13,821 nucleotides of DNA, taken from the NCBI GenBank assembly GCA_038257535.1, contig JBBSJE010000170.1, positions 1 to 13,821 on the forward strand, written 5' to 3'. Under the pieces are notes generated by a model, which was not told the DNA's origin, ran no database searches, and worked only from the letters and a program-made list of their open reading frames with translations. This document shows, one piece after another, positions 1 through 8,505 of the stretch (position 1 is the first letter of the stretch; the number at the start of each line of letters is the position of its first letter). The DNA is from JAGTJU01 sp038257535. GTDB taxonomy: Bacteria > Myxococcota_A > Polyangia > Fen-1088. Made by a program: the position numbers and the translations under genes.

Positions 1-841
1 CGGCCACCGACAACATGTTGCCAGAACCAACATTTACGCCCACCTGACAGGCCTCGCCGCCTCGGTACATGGCATTTCGCAGAATGCCGGCTTCTTGGTC
101 TTTGAGGCGGACGTTTTCGGCGTGTTTGGCGCTGAGGTATTTGAGCGGCTTGATTCCGTGTGCTTTGAGGCGTGTCACTACCTCTGGTCTGTTGAACTCA
201 AGTGCATAGTCAACCGCCGTCCGCCCTTTCTTGTCCGTGGCGTTCGGATCAGCGCCATACTTCAACAGCAAGGCAATAATTTCCGATGGCGGATAGTAAT
301 GCAAAGGCGCCATGCCGTCCTCATCTCGACGGTTTGGGTCGAAGCCCGCCCGCAGGAGTTCTTCGAATGCCACCGGATGCTTGTAGGCCTTTTGCGACAT
401 GAGGCAGGACCACTCCTGGAACTCGCACTTGGCTCCCAACTCTAACAACAACCGCACACACTCAGCCGTGGGAGCATACACAATCACTTGGGACCCCATG
501 TCCATATCGACTCCGCGTTTTATGGGGATTTCAAGCAAGTCCCGAACTGTCTCTACTGAAAGGGCATCACACCTTCGAACGATCGAGGTAATTCTGGTGG
601 ACTCCTGCTGGGCGTTTTCAACCTCATGCGCGAGGAGGTCGCGAAGTGCATCAACGTTGCCGCATGCCGCCGCGACTTGCGAGGCGACGTAAATCCCGGC
701 AGGACTTGGTTTCACCAAAAGAAGCACGGACGTCAACTTAGGGTAGTTACAGGCAGCGCCTGCGAGCAACCTATCATGGGCGAGAAGAAACATCACGACG
801 GTTAACAGGAACGCTACCATCCCTATAAGCTTTCCCCTCAT
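1..841 (-). CDS. Ankyrin-repeat protein with N-terminal membrane/signal segment (partial, C-terminus off the left edge)
   Basis: This frame is open from the ATG at 841 to the window edge, giving 280 codons and no stop. Residues 5-20 are hydrophobic after MRGK, which suggests a signal peptide or a single membrane anchor, so the rest should lie in the periplasm or face it. Ankyrin-type repeats follow: LLLELGAKC at about 131-139, FEELLRAGFDPNRRDEDGMAPLH at about 159-181 (quoted here only as the repeat consensus region) and LLLKYGADPNATDKKGRTAV at about 191-210, with weaker degenerate repeats before them. A Gly-rich stretch begins near residue 261. The ATG overlaps the TGA of the upstream large gene as ATGA, so translation is probably coupled. 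Ankyrin proteins are known as immunity proteins for several secreted toxins, and the position after a giant unknown protein makes that role possible here. That role is inference; the ankyrin call itself is firm. Confidence 0.85.
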   Translation of the reverse strand, partial: MRGKLIGMVAFLLTVVMFLLAHDRLLAGAACNYPKLTSVLLLVKPSPAGIYVASQVAAACGNVDALRDLLAHEVENAQQESTRITSIVRRCDALSVETVRDLLEIPIKRGVDMDMGSQVIVYAPTAECVRLLLELGAKCEFQEWSCLMSQKAYKHPVAFEELLRAGFDPNRRDEDGMAPLHYYPPSEIIALLLKYGADPNATDKKGRTAVDYALEFNRPEVVTRLKAHGIKPLKYLSAKHAENVRLKDQEAGILRNAMYRGGEACQVGVNVGSGNMLSVA

Positions 842-3800
842 AGCTTCTCAATCTCCAGGGCCTTGAAGAACCTGGGGTCAGTCACGAAAGACGCATCGCC
901 CTCGAAGGCGGTTCCTGAGAAAAGCTCGTCGGGCAGAGAGTTCATTCGGATAGTGATGGCGCTCTCCAACAAGCTCCCAAGCCCGACCTGTTCTGGTGCT
1001 TGAAGGCCGATCTTGTAAGTGTACCCTGATGAACTTAAAGCGTTGGCGAAAGGCTTTGGACCATTCAACGCCACCATTTCATCTCCGCTTTTTCCTTCCA
1101 TCACATAGTGAAAGTTTAGGTACGCTGCAAAAATCATCATCGGCTCCGGACATGAGACACGCTGGGCCTCTTTTGCTTTTTCCGAAGCAAATCGCTTTGC
1201 GTCGTCTGCGGAGAGCGCCTCCATCTTTAGAAGAGCCGCAATGACGTCAGCCCATGTCCATGCGGTCCGAGGCGCTTTCCCTCCCAATGCCACGACTTCA
1301 GTCGGATAGTCGGGACCATAATCATCAATCAAGAAGTGAGGCTCCCGCATACGAAATTTTGCGGGGAAGCGCACTTGGTCGTCCGACCAATCTTGCATGG
1401 CGGTGAACCGGGCGCCAAAAACCACGAGAAGTCGCAGCGGAATGCCCCACTGCAAGCCGAATCCATCTTCCGGCAGAACGAGTTCTTGATTGACCTTGTT
1501 TGTTTCAAACAACTCGTCCCCCACCACCGCCCTTGCCCCCAACGGCACAACCTTTTGATACGGGAACTTAAACAGATTCGCCAACGGCTTGTCTGTTGTC
1601 TTCCGGGCCAGGAAGTCGCGGTTGAGCATCATGCCCACCTCGTTTCCATCCTTCAGATTGATGTGCGCCGTTGCCTTTACTTCTTTTCCGTTATGCTGCA
1701 GGCGAACAGCATCGTCGCCAGCCTTCAGAAGGAACGAAAGTTCATATTTTGGATCCGCCTCCAATGGAATGTGCCCGAATGGTTTGAGGCCTTGCACCAT
1801 CCTTTTGCGGTGGAAATAGAAGGGAAAGAACACGGCCGTGTACGCAAGGGGATCCTGCGCGATTTTCACCTCAATGGGCTCATCAAGCAAGAAGTCCTTG
1901 TCTTCCCCGTCGCCGGCACACCATGGCACAACTTTTGAGAGTGAGGACTTATACACGGGCCCCGCCTCTTTCAGCATGCCGTCAACCCGCAGCAACTGAA
2001 GCGATACTGGCACCCCGGTTAGATCGTCTTTGGCACTGGCCCCTCGAAACACAGTGACCACCCGAATGGGATCGCGGGGGCCGATGGGGAAAGTGGCCTT
2101 CTCGATCGGGGTCCAGCGCTTGGCTTTTGCGTCCCTCACATACACGCGGGACCAAGCGAACTTCTTGTCAACAACAGCCGAAAAATCGAGTGCGAAAGCC
2201 CTCGCCATAGTGGCTACGTCTGCCGCTTCAATCCTCTCTATCGGAAACAGGGGATACGCGCCAAATCTCACAGGGCGATCGCCGCTTTCCTTACCGATCG
2301 AATTGACCCCTGAGCCAGAAGACGATCGCAGCCCAGCCAACGATTCGTTCCAAGACCCATCCTTATTTCCCAATGCATACAACCACAGTTCATCAAGCGG
2401 CAATGACGAACGTACCAGGGCGGGGAACGGCTTTGGGGCAAGCAAATACATTTCGATGTACTCCTTTATCTTGTATTGCTTCACCTTTGCCTCGAAGCGT
2501 TCCCCATCCTGATGAGGCGAACCCAACCGCTCGATCAGCTTCAGAAGTCCAATTATCGCGATAACCCTCGAGCGCCACTCAGTGTGAGGCTCATCGGCCC
2601 CACCCAGCTCACCCTCTGGCAACGCGCGAACGTTGAGGGCATGTTGTCGCGAAAGCTCGAACAACCGGCTTCCAGATGAGCGATGGCGGATTACGAAGGA
2701 GTCAATGGCATCGCTTATGGTATCAACCGCGAGCAAAGCCGCATCCTTGGCGGCACCAGCCAACCGCACCAGCGCCGCCAGTTCACGCGCAACAGGAACA
2801 AAGGACATCACGTCAAGCGTGATGCTGGCGGCCTGTTGCACAGCTTGGCTCTCGGCGCTATCGGCTCCAGCGCGCGCTGCATCCTCAAGCATGCGCACCG
2901 CCTCAATACGAGAGAAAGCTGCCGAACACGGCGCATGCCTGTAGCGCTGGGCGTACTTGTGACCCAGCTTCTTCAGGCGCATTGCCTGCAGATCCTTCTC
3001 CCCGCTAGCGGCCGAAAGAGCGACCACGTCACCGACAAGTTTATCTACAGTCAATGCCAGATTTAGCGCCACCAAGCTGGCGCCCGCTTTGGCCAAGGCC
3101 TTTTGCTCGAAGGTGCGCAACTGCCGGCTGAGCGCCTCTCGTTCTAGCCGCTCGCGAAGTTTTCCGTCTAGCCCCTCAACCTTGATCAGACCCAACCTTA
3201 CAGGAAGCGGCTTACCCGAACCCTTGTAGCCCTCCACTTGCCGCAGCAGCGATTCACGAAAGGTGTTGGGGTGAAACACCTTCTGCAACAAGGACGTCTC
3301 AAACAGATCCACAGAGGCCGAAGCGCTCCGCACCGCCGCCGCTGTTGTGGCCAGGTCTTTGCGCACCTTTTTCCACTCCCCCAACGCCTTCGAGTATTTG
3401 GCCCAGGCCTTGGATGCGGATGCAACAGTCGCAATGAGGTCTTCCTCAAGCGGCGAAACGTTGAGGCTGCCAATGGCGGTTTTCAAGTCCTTCTCAAGGG
3501 CACCCAAAAGTTTCGTGGTGAAGTCCGAAAATTTTCCACCGTCGCCAGCGTCGTCTTCGAGTTTCGGGGCCAAGCCGGCGATCATCTTCTTCTGGGCGTT
3601 CACAAGCAGCAAGTTGGCCCTGGCAGATTGGATCGAATCCAGCGAGGCCGCATACTTGGGTGACTCGCCCTTGAGTTTTGTCGGCATAAGATGCGGATAT
3701 CGGCTGCCAAAGTGAAGCAAGATCGAAGCCTCAAGACTGGGCATCTCGAACACATGAATTTCCACCTCACCAAAAAGGCTTTGAAGTCCAAAGGCTAGTG

Positions 3801-4539
3801 AAAATGTGCGCTTCACCACGCCAGTCTTGTGCCTACCCGTGGTGTGGTTTAGATCGTCGGCCTTGATGGAGACAACGCAATCGCCAGCTTTCAGATGATG
3901 GCCGAACGCCGCGTACGCAACGAAGGCGCCTATCCCCTTATCAGGCAAAGGAAATTCCACGGCTCCTTCCACCCGAGCCAGGGCCACCGTTTCGCCCGCG
4001 AGTTTTGCGCTGAGGCTTTCCGGTTGCCGCCGTAGCACCGCCGTCTCGAAAAGCACAACCAAGCAACGCTGCCGCAACAACATCTGGCCTCGAAACTGCG
4101 CGCCAGCGGCAAAGTGCTCGTAAACGCGCTTTTCCTCTTCAGAATCGGCAGGGCGCAGATCGTCGCGCGTAAACTTTATGGGAATGGTGCTGATCTCTAG
4201 AGGCACGTTGGCCTTCCCAATCGTCTCAAGCAGCTTGTTTTGCCAGCCCGCTTTGTAGGCAGCGAAGCTGGCCATCGCGGTGCCCGGGGGCGCCACCGCA
4301 AGCTTCAAAGGCTGCAGGGGCAAGCGTTGTACAGGGTGCAGAAGCTCACCTTTGGCGCCCACCGACACGATCATGCCACGCTCATCGGTCATGTTGAGCG
4401 AGGGCTTGCCCTTATGATCGTGTAGAAGAATTATCCGATCGCTTACAAGCTCAAGGCTTCCCTCAACACACTTCTTTGCATTGGCATCATAACCGCCCGA
4501 CACCAAATACAAGCGGCTAACCCCCGCTACTACCCCCAT
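838..4539 (-). CDS. Very large protein of unknown family, possible secreted effector
   Basis: The product is 1,233 residues and I do not recognise its family. It has no signal peptide. The N-terminal third (about 1-290) alternates predicted strands and short helices. A Lys/Glu/Ala-rich helical, possibly coiled-coil region spans about 300-500. A hydrophobic helical stretch at about 570-615 contains DVMSFVPVARELAALVRLAG, which resembles the hydrophobic segment found before toxin domains in polymorphic and T6SS effectors. The C-terminal half (about 750-1233) is mixed and rich in aromatic residues, and I see no clear enzyme motif. I chose the ATG at 4539 because a GGAG lies 7 bases upstream. An in-frame GTG at 4563 would add 8 residues. 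The start overlaps the end of the upstream gene by 10 bases, and the stop overlaps the ankyrin ATG by 4. It may be a T6SS-type effector guarded by the ankyrin protein; this rests on context and size, not on homology. Confidence 0.8.
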   Translation of the reverse strand: MGVVAGVSRLYLVSGGYDANAKKCVEGSLELVSDRIILLHDHKGKPSLNMTDERGMIVSVGAKGELLHPVQRLPLQPLKLAVAPPGTAMASFAAYKAGWQNKLLETIGKANVPLEISTIPIKFTRDDLRPADSEEEKRVYEHFAAGAQFRGQMLLRQRCLVVLFETAVLRRQPESLSAKLAGETVALARVEGAVEFPLPDKGIGAFVAYAAFGHHLKAGDCVVSIKADDLNHTTGRHKTGVVKRTFSLAFGLQSLFGEVEIHVFEMPSLEASILLHFGSRYPHLMPTKLKGESPKYAASLDSIQSARANLLLVNAQKKMIAGLAPKLEDDAGDGGKFSDFTTKLLGALEKDLKTAIGSLNVSPLEEDLIATVASASKAWAKYSKALGEWKKVRKDLATTAAAVRSASASVDLFETSLLQKVFHPNTFRESLLRQVEGYKGSGKPLPVRLGLIKVEGLDGKLRERLEREALSRQLRTFEQKALAKAGASLVALNLALTVDKLVGDVVALSAASGEKDLQAMRLKKLGHKYAQRYRHAPCSAAFSRIEAVRMLEDAARAGADSAESQAVQQAASITLDVMSFVPVARELAALVRLAGAAKDAALLAVDTISDAIDSFVIRHRSSGSRLFELSRQHALNVRALPEGELGGADEPHTEWRSRVIAIIGLLKLIERLGSPHQDGERFEAKVKQYKIKEYIEMYLLAPKPFPALVRSSLPLDELWLYALGNKDGSWNESLAGLRSSSGSGVNSIGKESGDRPVRFGAYPLFPIERIEAADVATMARAFALDFSAVVDKKFAWSRVYVRDAKAKRWTPIEKATFPIGPRDPIRVVTVFRGASAKDDLTGVPVSLQLLRVDGMLKEAGPVYKSSLSKVVPWCAGDGEDKDFLLDEPIEVKIAQDPLAYTAVFFPFYFHRKRMVQGLKPFGHIPLEADPKYELSFLLKAGDDAVRLQHNGKEVKATAHINLKDGNEVGMMLNRDFLARKTTDKPLANLFKFPYQKVVPLGARAVVGDELFETNKVNQELVLPEDGFGLQWGIPLRLLVVFGARFTAMQDWSDDQVRFPAKFRMREPHFLIDDYGPDYPTEVVALGGKAPRTAWTWADVIAALLKMEALSADDAKRFASEKAKEAQRVSCPEPMMIFAAYLNFHYVMEGKSGDEMVALNGPKPFANALSSSGYTYKIGLQAPEQVGLGSLLESAITIRMNSLPDELFSGTAFEGDASFVTDPRFFKALEIEKL

Positions 4540-5891
4540 AGCGGATCTCCGGAGTTGGAACACGATTCGGCCAGCTCTTCGAGCTGCTGAGGTGATTGAT
4601 TCGCTATCAGCACATCAACGCCACCACCTTCGTCCGGGCCGTGATCACGCAGCAGTGAATATTTGCGCCTACGACGCGCGCCTTCAAACCGCAACCGAAC
4701 CCAGTCGCCGCCTTCCTTGGCCATACCGGCCACAGCAAGACGCTCTACTTCGCGTTCATCGGCATCAATCAAAATTAGTTCATCGTCCTGGGCCTCAGGA
4801 TCATCAGGATCGATTTGGAGCATCAGCTCCCAAACAAAGGGTTCAACTTGAAGGTTGCGACTTTCGCAAATGCGCTCGTGTGACTCTGCGAGAATTCGGA
4901 ACTCGGTTTTTCCAGGCACAACTTTCGTATCATCAAACTCCTCGGGCACCACCCAGCGTGAGGCGGCCACAAACTTTCCGCCCGTTTTAGCCACGCGGCC
5001 GGTCAGCTTTTCAACAAGCGCACCCGAGCTAGCTTCCGAGATCGTGAAGGTCACAGATTCGCCTTCGAGGAGGCCCTCGGCTGTTACGGCCACTTGAACC
5101 TCATCGTCTAGGTAGGCCTTCGCAATTGCAGTGTCTTTCGTTAGCTCTGAAGCGCCGTCCAGCCAGCGCGCGTCAACAAGGCTTATGGGTCGCTCACGTT
5201 GGACCAAATGCTTAAGTTGTGAGGGCGTCACAAAATCTGTCGAGGAGGACACTCGCGCGATTTGAGGCGCCTTTTCGATCATCACTAGGCGTTCTCGATC
5301 TGAATCGGCTTTGAGCAAACGTCGGGCCTGCTCAAATGCAGGCAGAAGATAGGGTGGCGGGGGTCGTTCGACCCGAAGAGCATCCAAGCGGCTCAACGCC
5401 CTTTGCGTGGGCAGCAAGTCGAACTGACCCGTGGCCTGCCAAATCGTTTGCCACGCCGAGACGGAAACCAACTGGCCATCCCGTGCGCCACCGGCCAAGG
5501 CCCGGCGGCTCCAATGCAAGAACCTTTCTAAGGCAGAGCCCGCTTGCATGTTGATTGCGTCTACCGATCCCGCCTTTTGGAGAACAAGTGCGCCGCGGCC
5601 ATGCGCCCGCACGATTAGCCGTGCCACCTGGATCGGGCAGAGCGCACGAAGTTCAAACGCGGTGGCCAAGCCCGCATGCCGGGCGAATGAATAGAGCCTC
5701 CAAGGAGCGCGCTGGGCCATGGCCACGAGACTCGGCGCGACGGCCCATGGCAAGGCGGGGTTGCCCCGCCGCGAAGCCTGAGCCTCTGTTTCCCTGCAGG
5801 ACAATAGAATAGCGTTGCCTGATGACAGGTGAAGCGACAGAGCACTGCGCAAGTTCAGGGAGGCCATTCGCTGTGGGAGAGTATCCGCCAT
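4530..5891 (-). CDS. Protein with two beta-rich C-terminal domains of T6SS-effector-module type; possible adaptor
   Basis: From the ATG at 5891 the product is 453 residues with no signal peptide. The first 200 residues are Arg/Ala/Leu-rich, largely helical and unrecognised. Residues about 235-350 look like an immunoglobulin-like fold: AYLDDEVQVAVTAEGLLEG, then SVTFTISE, ending before ESRNLQVE. Residues about 353-445 form a further beta-rich domain, with LQIDPDDPEAQDDELILID, then DWVRLRFEGA and SLLRDHGPDEGGG. From memory, both patterns occur in proteins encoded beside VgrG/PAAR and T6SS effectors; I could not search for this. It is the first gene of the three-gene operon and its last 10 bases overlap the giant protein's start, which fits an adaptor or loading role. 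The start is uncertain: the open frame reaches a GTG at 5987 (485 residues) and is closed by a stop at 5991-5993, and neither start has a strong ribosome site. Confidence 0.7.
   Translation of the reverse strand: MADTLPQRMASLNLRSALSLHLSSGNAILLSCRETEAQASRRGNPALPWAVAPSLVAMAQRAPWRLYSFARHAGLATAFELRALCPIQVARLIVRAHGRGALVLQKAGSVDAINMQAGSALERFLHWSRRALAGGARDGQLVSVSAWQTIWQATGQFDLLPTQRALSRLDALRVERPPPPYLLPAFEQARRLLKADSDRERLVMIEKAPQIARVSSSTDFVTPSQLKHLVQRERPISLVDARWLDGASELTKDTAIAKAYLDDEVQVAVTAEGLLEGESVTFTISEASSGALVEKLTGRVAKTGGKFVAASRWVVPEEFDDTKVVPGKTEFRILAESHERICESRNLQVEPFVWELMLQIDPDDPEAQDDELILIDADEREVERLAVAGMAKEGGDWVRLRFEGARRRRKYSLLRDHGPDEGGGVDVLIANQSPQQLEELAESCSNSGDPLWG
4547..4550 (-). promoter_or_regulatory. 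Ribosome binding site for the 1,233-residue protein
   Basis: The minus strand reads GGAG here, 7 bases before the ATG at 4539 and inside the end of the upstream gene. It favours that ATG over the GTG at 4563, which has no comparable site. Confidence 0.6.
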
Positions 5892-6152
5892 GCCTAGGTG
5901 AGACAACAAGTTATCGGCTTGAGGGCCCGGGATGTTGCGCGGGTTCTTGCTGCTCAGAGAAAACCGCCGCCACCATTGCCGAAGCACATCCTATTGCCAT
6001 GAAACGCGGTGCGCTGATTCAGCCCGCCCCCCCTGAATGCACTCCGAGACCTGGCCGATATCGCGCTCCTTGAGGGCGACGTGCCGGGCCCCGACGAAGG
6101 CTGGTAGCCGCCAGTTGATGGCATCTTGCGCAATGTGCACTAGGCTCCACCT

Positions 6153-7298
6153 ATGAAAGAGGTGCATCACGTTCTGCTGGTGCCTGGTTTCTTCGGCTTC
6201 GATTCTCTGGGGGACCTGGCGTACTTCGTCCACGTGGTGGACGCGCTCGATGGATGGTGTCGGGCGCACAATGTTGCGGCGCGCATTCGGGTGGTGCAAA
6301 CGCTGCCTACGGCGTCCCTGCGTCACCGCGCGGCCCGCGTGCTGGATGTGATGGCAAGCGCCGTCGCAGAAGAGCCTGGGCCCTTGCACCTAATTGGCCA
6401 TTCGAGCGGTGGCTTGGACGTGCGGTTGGTGACAACTCCCAACGTGTCCCTGCCCTCCCCCCACAACGTTGAAGCGCTGGCGGCTCAGGTAAGAAGCGTG
6501 GTCACGGTGTCCACGCCTCACCACGGCACGCCGCTGGCGGCCTGGTTTAGCAGTCTGCTGGGCACGCAGTTGTTGAAGGTGTTTTCGTTGGCGTCCTCGT
6601 ACGTTTTGCGGACGGGGCGGCTGCCGCTGGATTTGGTGGCGCGCCTTGTGCCGTTTTTCACCAGTGCGCTCAGTTCAGTCGCAAACCGCAACAACGCTTT
6701 GGACACCATCTACGAACGTTTGCTGGCCGATTTCGCCCCGCAACAGCAGGCGCCCCTGGCTAGCTTTATGGCTCAGATCAACGAAGACCAGGATCTGTTG
6801 CCGCAGATCACACCGGCGGCCATGGACACGTTCAACGCTTCAACCTACGACAGGCCGAATGTACGCTATGGTTCGGTTGTATCGCAGGTCAAGCGCTCGG
6901 CGCTGAAGTCATTCTTGTCGGCGGGCTTCTCACCCTACGCGCACGCCAGCCACATGCTCTACCTAGCGGTAAGCCATGTGGCCGCCGCCATGCCTGCCGA
7001 CCGCTTGCCCACCTTCACAAAAGAACAAGAGCGCGTCTTGCTACGCGATCTGAGCACGCTCCCCAACCGCAAGACCAACGACGGCATCGTTCCCACCGCA
7101 AGCCAGGTATGGGGCCACGTGATCGCCGGCGTGGGGGCCGACCACCTCGACGTGATCGGCCACTTCTCTCATCGCACCCACGTGCCCCCCCACTTCGATT
7201 GGTTCACTTCCGGCAGCGCGTTTGATCGCAAAGCCTTTGTGGCGTTGTGGGACAAGGTGGCGCGGTTTGTGTTTGAGGACGATCGGGGTGCGGTTTAG
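6153..7298 (+). CDS. Alpha/beta-hydrolase, triacylglycerol-lipase-like, no signal peptide
   Basis: The protein is 381 residues and should hydrolyse ester bonds of a lipid or similar substrate. The N-terminal VHHVLLVPGFFGF is the first strand and oxyanion-loop region typical of lipases. LIGHSSGGLD at 80-89 holds the nucleophile elbow GxSxG with Ser84. A lid-like hydrophobic region follows TPHHGTPLAAW (121-131). NDGIVP at 309-314 supplies the probable Asp310, and DHLDVIGH at 330-337 supplies the probable His331; this matches the DHLDE-type His region of Pseudomonas lipases. There is no export signal, so the enzyme is cytoplasmic or leaves by a route that needs none. It is divergent from the effector-like operon and convergent with the cytochrome gene, with 19 bases between stops. 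It could be a T6SS lipase effector or a housekeeping esterase; the sequence does not decide. The ATG at 6153 has only a weak AGG upstream. Confidence 0.88.
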   Translation: MKEVHHVLLVPGFFGFDSLGDLAYFVHVVDALDGWCRAHNVAARIRVVQTLPTASLRHRAARVLDVMASAVAEEPGPLHLIGHSSGGLDVRLVTTPNVSLPSPHNVEALAAQVRSVVTVSTPHHGTPLAAWFSSLLGTQLLKVFSLASSYVLRTGRLPLDLVARLVPFFTSALSSVANRNNALDTIYERLLADFAPQQQAPLASFMAQINEDQDLLPQITPAAMDTFNASTYDRPNVRYGSVVSQVKRSALKSFLSAGFSPYAHASHMLYLAVSHVAAAMPADRLPTFTKEQERVLLRDLSTLPNRKTNDGIVPTASQVWGHVIAGVGADHLDVIGHFSHRTHVPPHFDWFTSGSAFDRKAFVALWDKVARFVFEDDRGAV

Positions 7299-7317
7299 TC
7301 AGGCAAAGAAGCGGTAA

Positions 7318-8505
7318 TCAATTAGGGCAGGCTTGAAGGCTCGAGATCCATGCCTCCAACAATTCAACACCAACCACATCTACGACATTGCTTCCGATCT
7401 GAGGCATGCGGGTTTCGTCCGTAGTCTTCATTCGCAAAGTCATCACCGACTTGCCAGGAAGCCCGGGAACGATACGCATGGCCCCCGCGATGTTGAGGTC
7501 GCCCTTACTCGGTGGAACATTGCAGGTAGAGGACGCGGCGACTTGCGTATCGTAGCGAAGATCAAACTCGTCGAAGTTGCTCAACGGTCGATGGCAAAGC
7601 GCACAATTGACCTGCAGATAGGAGCGGGCCTTGTCTTCCACGCTTCCCGAAGCACCATAGGGGTCTACGTACGCGGCAGGTAGAGGCTGGGGCAAAGGTT
7701 GTTCAAAAAGGCCTATGTGCGCGAAGGTCGCAAGTTGATTGCTCTTGATGCCAGACGGATACTCGAAATCTCGGTTCAACTGACGCAGTTCCAGGCCCAA
7801 ACTAACGAGAGCCGCGTCGTTGTGGCATTGCAGGCACTCGGCCCGACTTGGATAGTGCCAATCAATCTCTTTGCCCATTTCGTCCGACACACCGGACGTT
7901 TCGCCTTCGACATTATCGGCAAGAAGATCCGCATCGCTCTGGTCATCCCGCCATTTGTAGCTATAGCCTTTCCACAGATCGGCCTTAAATTTTACAAGCA
8001 GCCTCGTCTCGTGCAGTCGTCCAGCGAAGCCAAACGTCTTAACCAAGATCGCACCTACCGGGACCTCCACGTGGTTAGGGTCTCGCTCGTTTAACTTCAG
8101 CTGCTTGCCCTGGGGCAAAGCAAAAAACCGCTCCTTGCGGGCGCCATCGGACCACAGAGGGCTCGCAACGTCGTAGGGAATCAGCCCCGGCCCTGGCTTG
8201 CTCGGGTTGTTGGGCTCAAAGCAGCCGGTCATGCTCAGGCGTTCGGCGATCAGGGAAGAATTCGCTGGCGCCACGCACGAGGCGTTGATGGGTCGGGCCG
8301 CAAGACCGAACGTGGACGGCTCTACATCGGTATGACTGGCCGCATCGAAAACATCAGGGCCATCGCTAACTGCGGCATCAAAGTGGCCGGGCTCTGGGGC
8401 GTCTTTCGACGCGCATGCGGTCAAGATCAACATCGAGACCCCTGCACCGAGCGCGCGCCACCTTTGATTCGCGGGTTGTGACTGCATGAGGAAAGGGGGT
8501 AGCAT
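7318..8505 (-). CDS. Diheme c-type cytochrome lipoprotein, SO2930/HNE_0200-like family
   Basis: From the ATG at 8505 the product is 395 residues. A lipoprotein signal ends in LILTAC, so Cys31 should be lipidated and the protein membrane-anchored outside the cytoplasm. An acidic, low-complexity linker (about 32-62) follows. Two haem c sites are visible, CLQCH at 224-228 and CALCH at 301-305. Met367 in the motif RMPQIGS is a likely distal haem ligand. The PYDVASPLWSDGARKERFFALP-type region at about 111-132 is characteristic of the SO2930-type diheme family that often sits beside surface beta-propeller or beta-helix proteins. It probably carries electrons away from a periplasmic or surface enzyme. 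It diverges from the quinoprotein gene, so co-regulation through the shared gap is likely. Other in-frame ATGs at 8529 (403 residues) and 8487 are possible; 8505 has a weak AAGG about 12 bases upstream. Confidence 0.88.
   Translation of the reverse strand: MLPPFLMQSQPANQRWRALGAGVSMLILTACASKDAPEPGHFDAAVSDGPDVFDAASHTDVEPSTFGLAARPINASCVAPANSSLIAERLSMTGCFEPNNPSKPGPGLIPYDVASPLWSDGARKERFFALPQGKQLKLNERDPNHVEVPVGAILVKTFGFAGRLHETRLLVKFKADLWKGYSYKWRDDQSDADLLADNVEGETSGVSDEMGKEIDWHYPSRAECLQCHNDAALVSLGLELRQLNRDFEYPSGIKSNQLATFAHIGLFEQPLPQPLPAAYVDPYGASGSVEDKARSYLQVNCALCHRPLSNFDEFDLRYDTQVAASSTCNVPPSKGDLNIAGAMRIVPGLPGKSVMTLRMKTTDETRMPQIGSNVVDVVGVELLEAWISSLQACPN

Noticed and set aside
95..692. Two overlapping plus-strand open frames at the left end
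   Set aside because: They are antisense to the ankyrin gene, which is open on the minus strand through the whole stretch and has clear repeat motifs.
1..841. Lower G+C in the ankyrin gene as a sign of recent transfer
   Set aside because: A hand count of single lines gave 29 of 60 G/C at 481-540, 34 of 60 at 3421-3480 and 35 of 60 at 12721-12780. The difference is modest and the sample too small to claim transfer.
6026..6034. Run of seven C on the plus strand, considered as a phase-variable or frameshift site
   Set aside because: It lies in the gap between divergent genes, and shifting the minus frame there does not restore a recognisable protein.
6115..6146. Possible promoter for the lipase (TTGATG ... 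TAGGCT)
   Set aside because: The spacer is 20 bases and the -10 match is poor, so it is not supported.
5991..6389. Minus-strand open frame of 132 codons upstream of the three-gene operon
   Set aside because: Most of it is antisense to the well-supported lipase gene and its sequence is rich in His/Arg/Gln, as expected of a shadow frame. The part left of 6153 lies in the divergent intergenic gap and shows no family pattern.
7299..7317. Possible bidirectional terminator between the convergent lipase and cytochrome genes
   Set aside because: The gap is 19 bases and has neither an inverted repeat nor a T-run.
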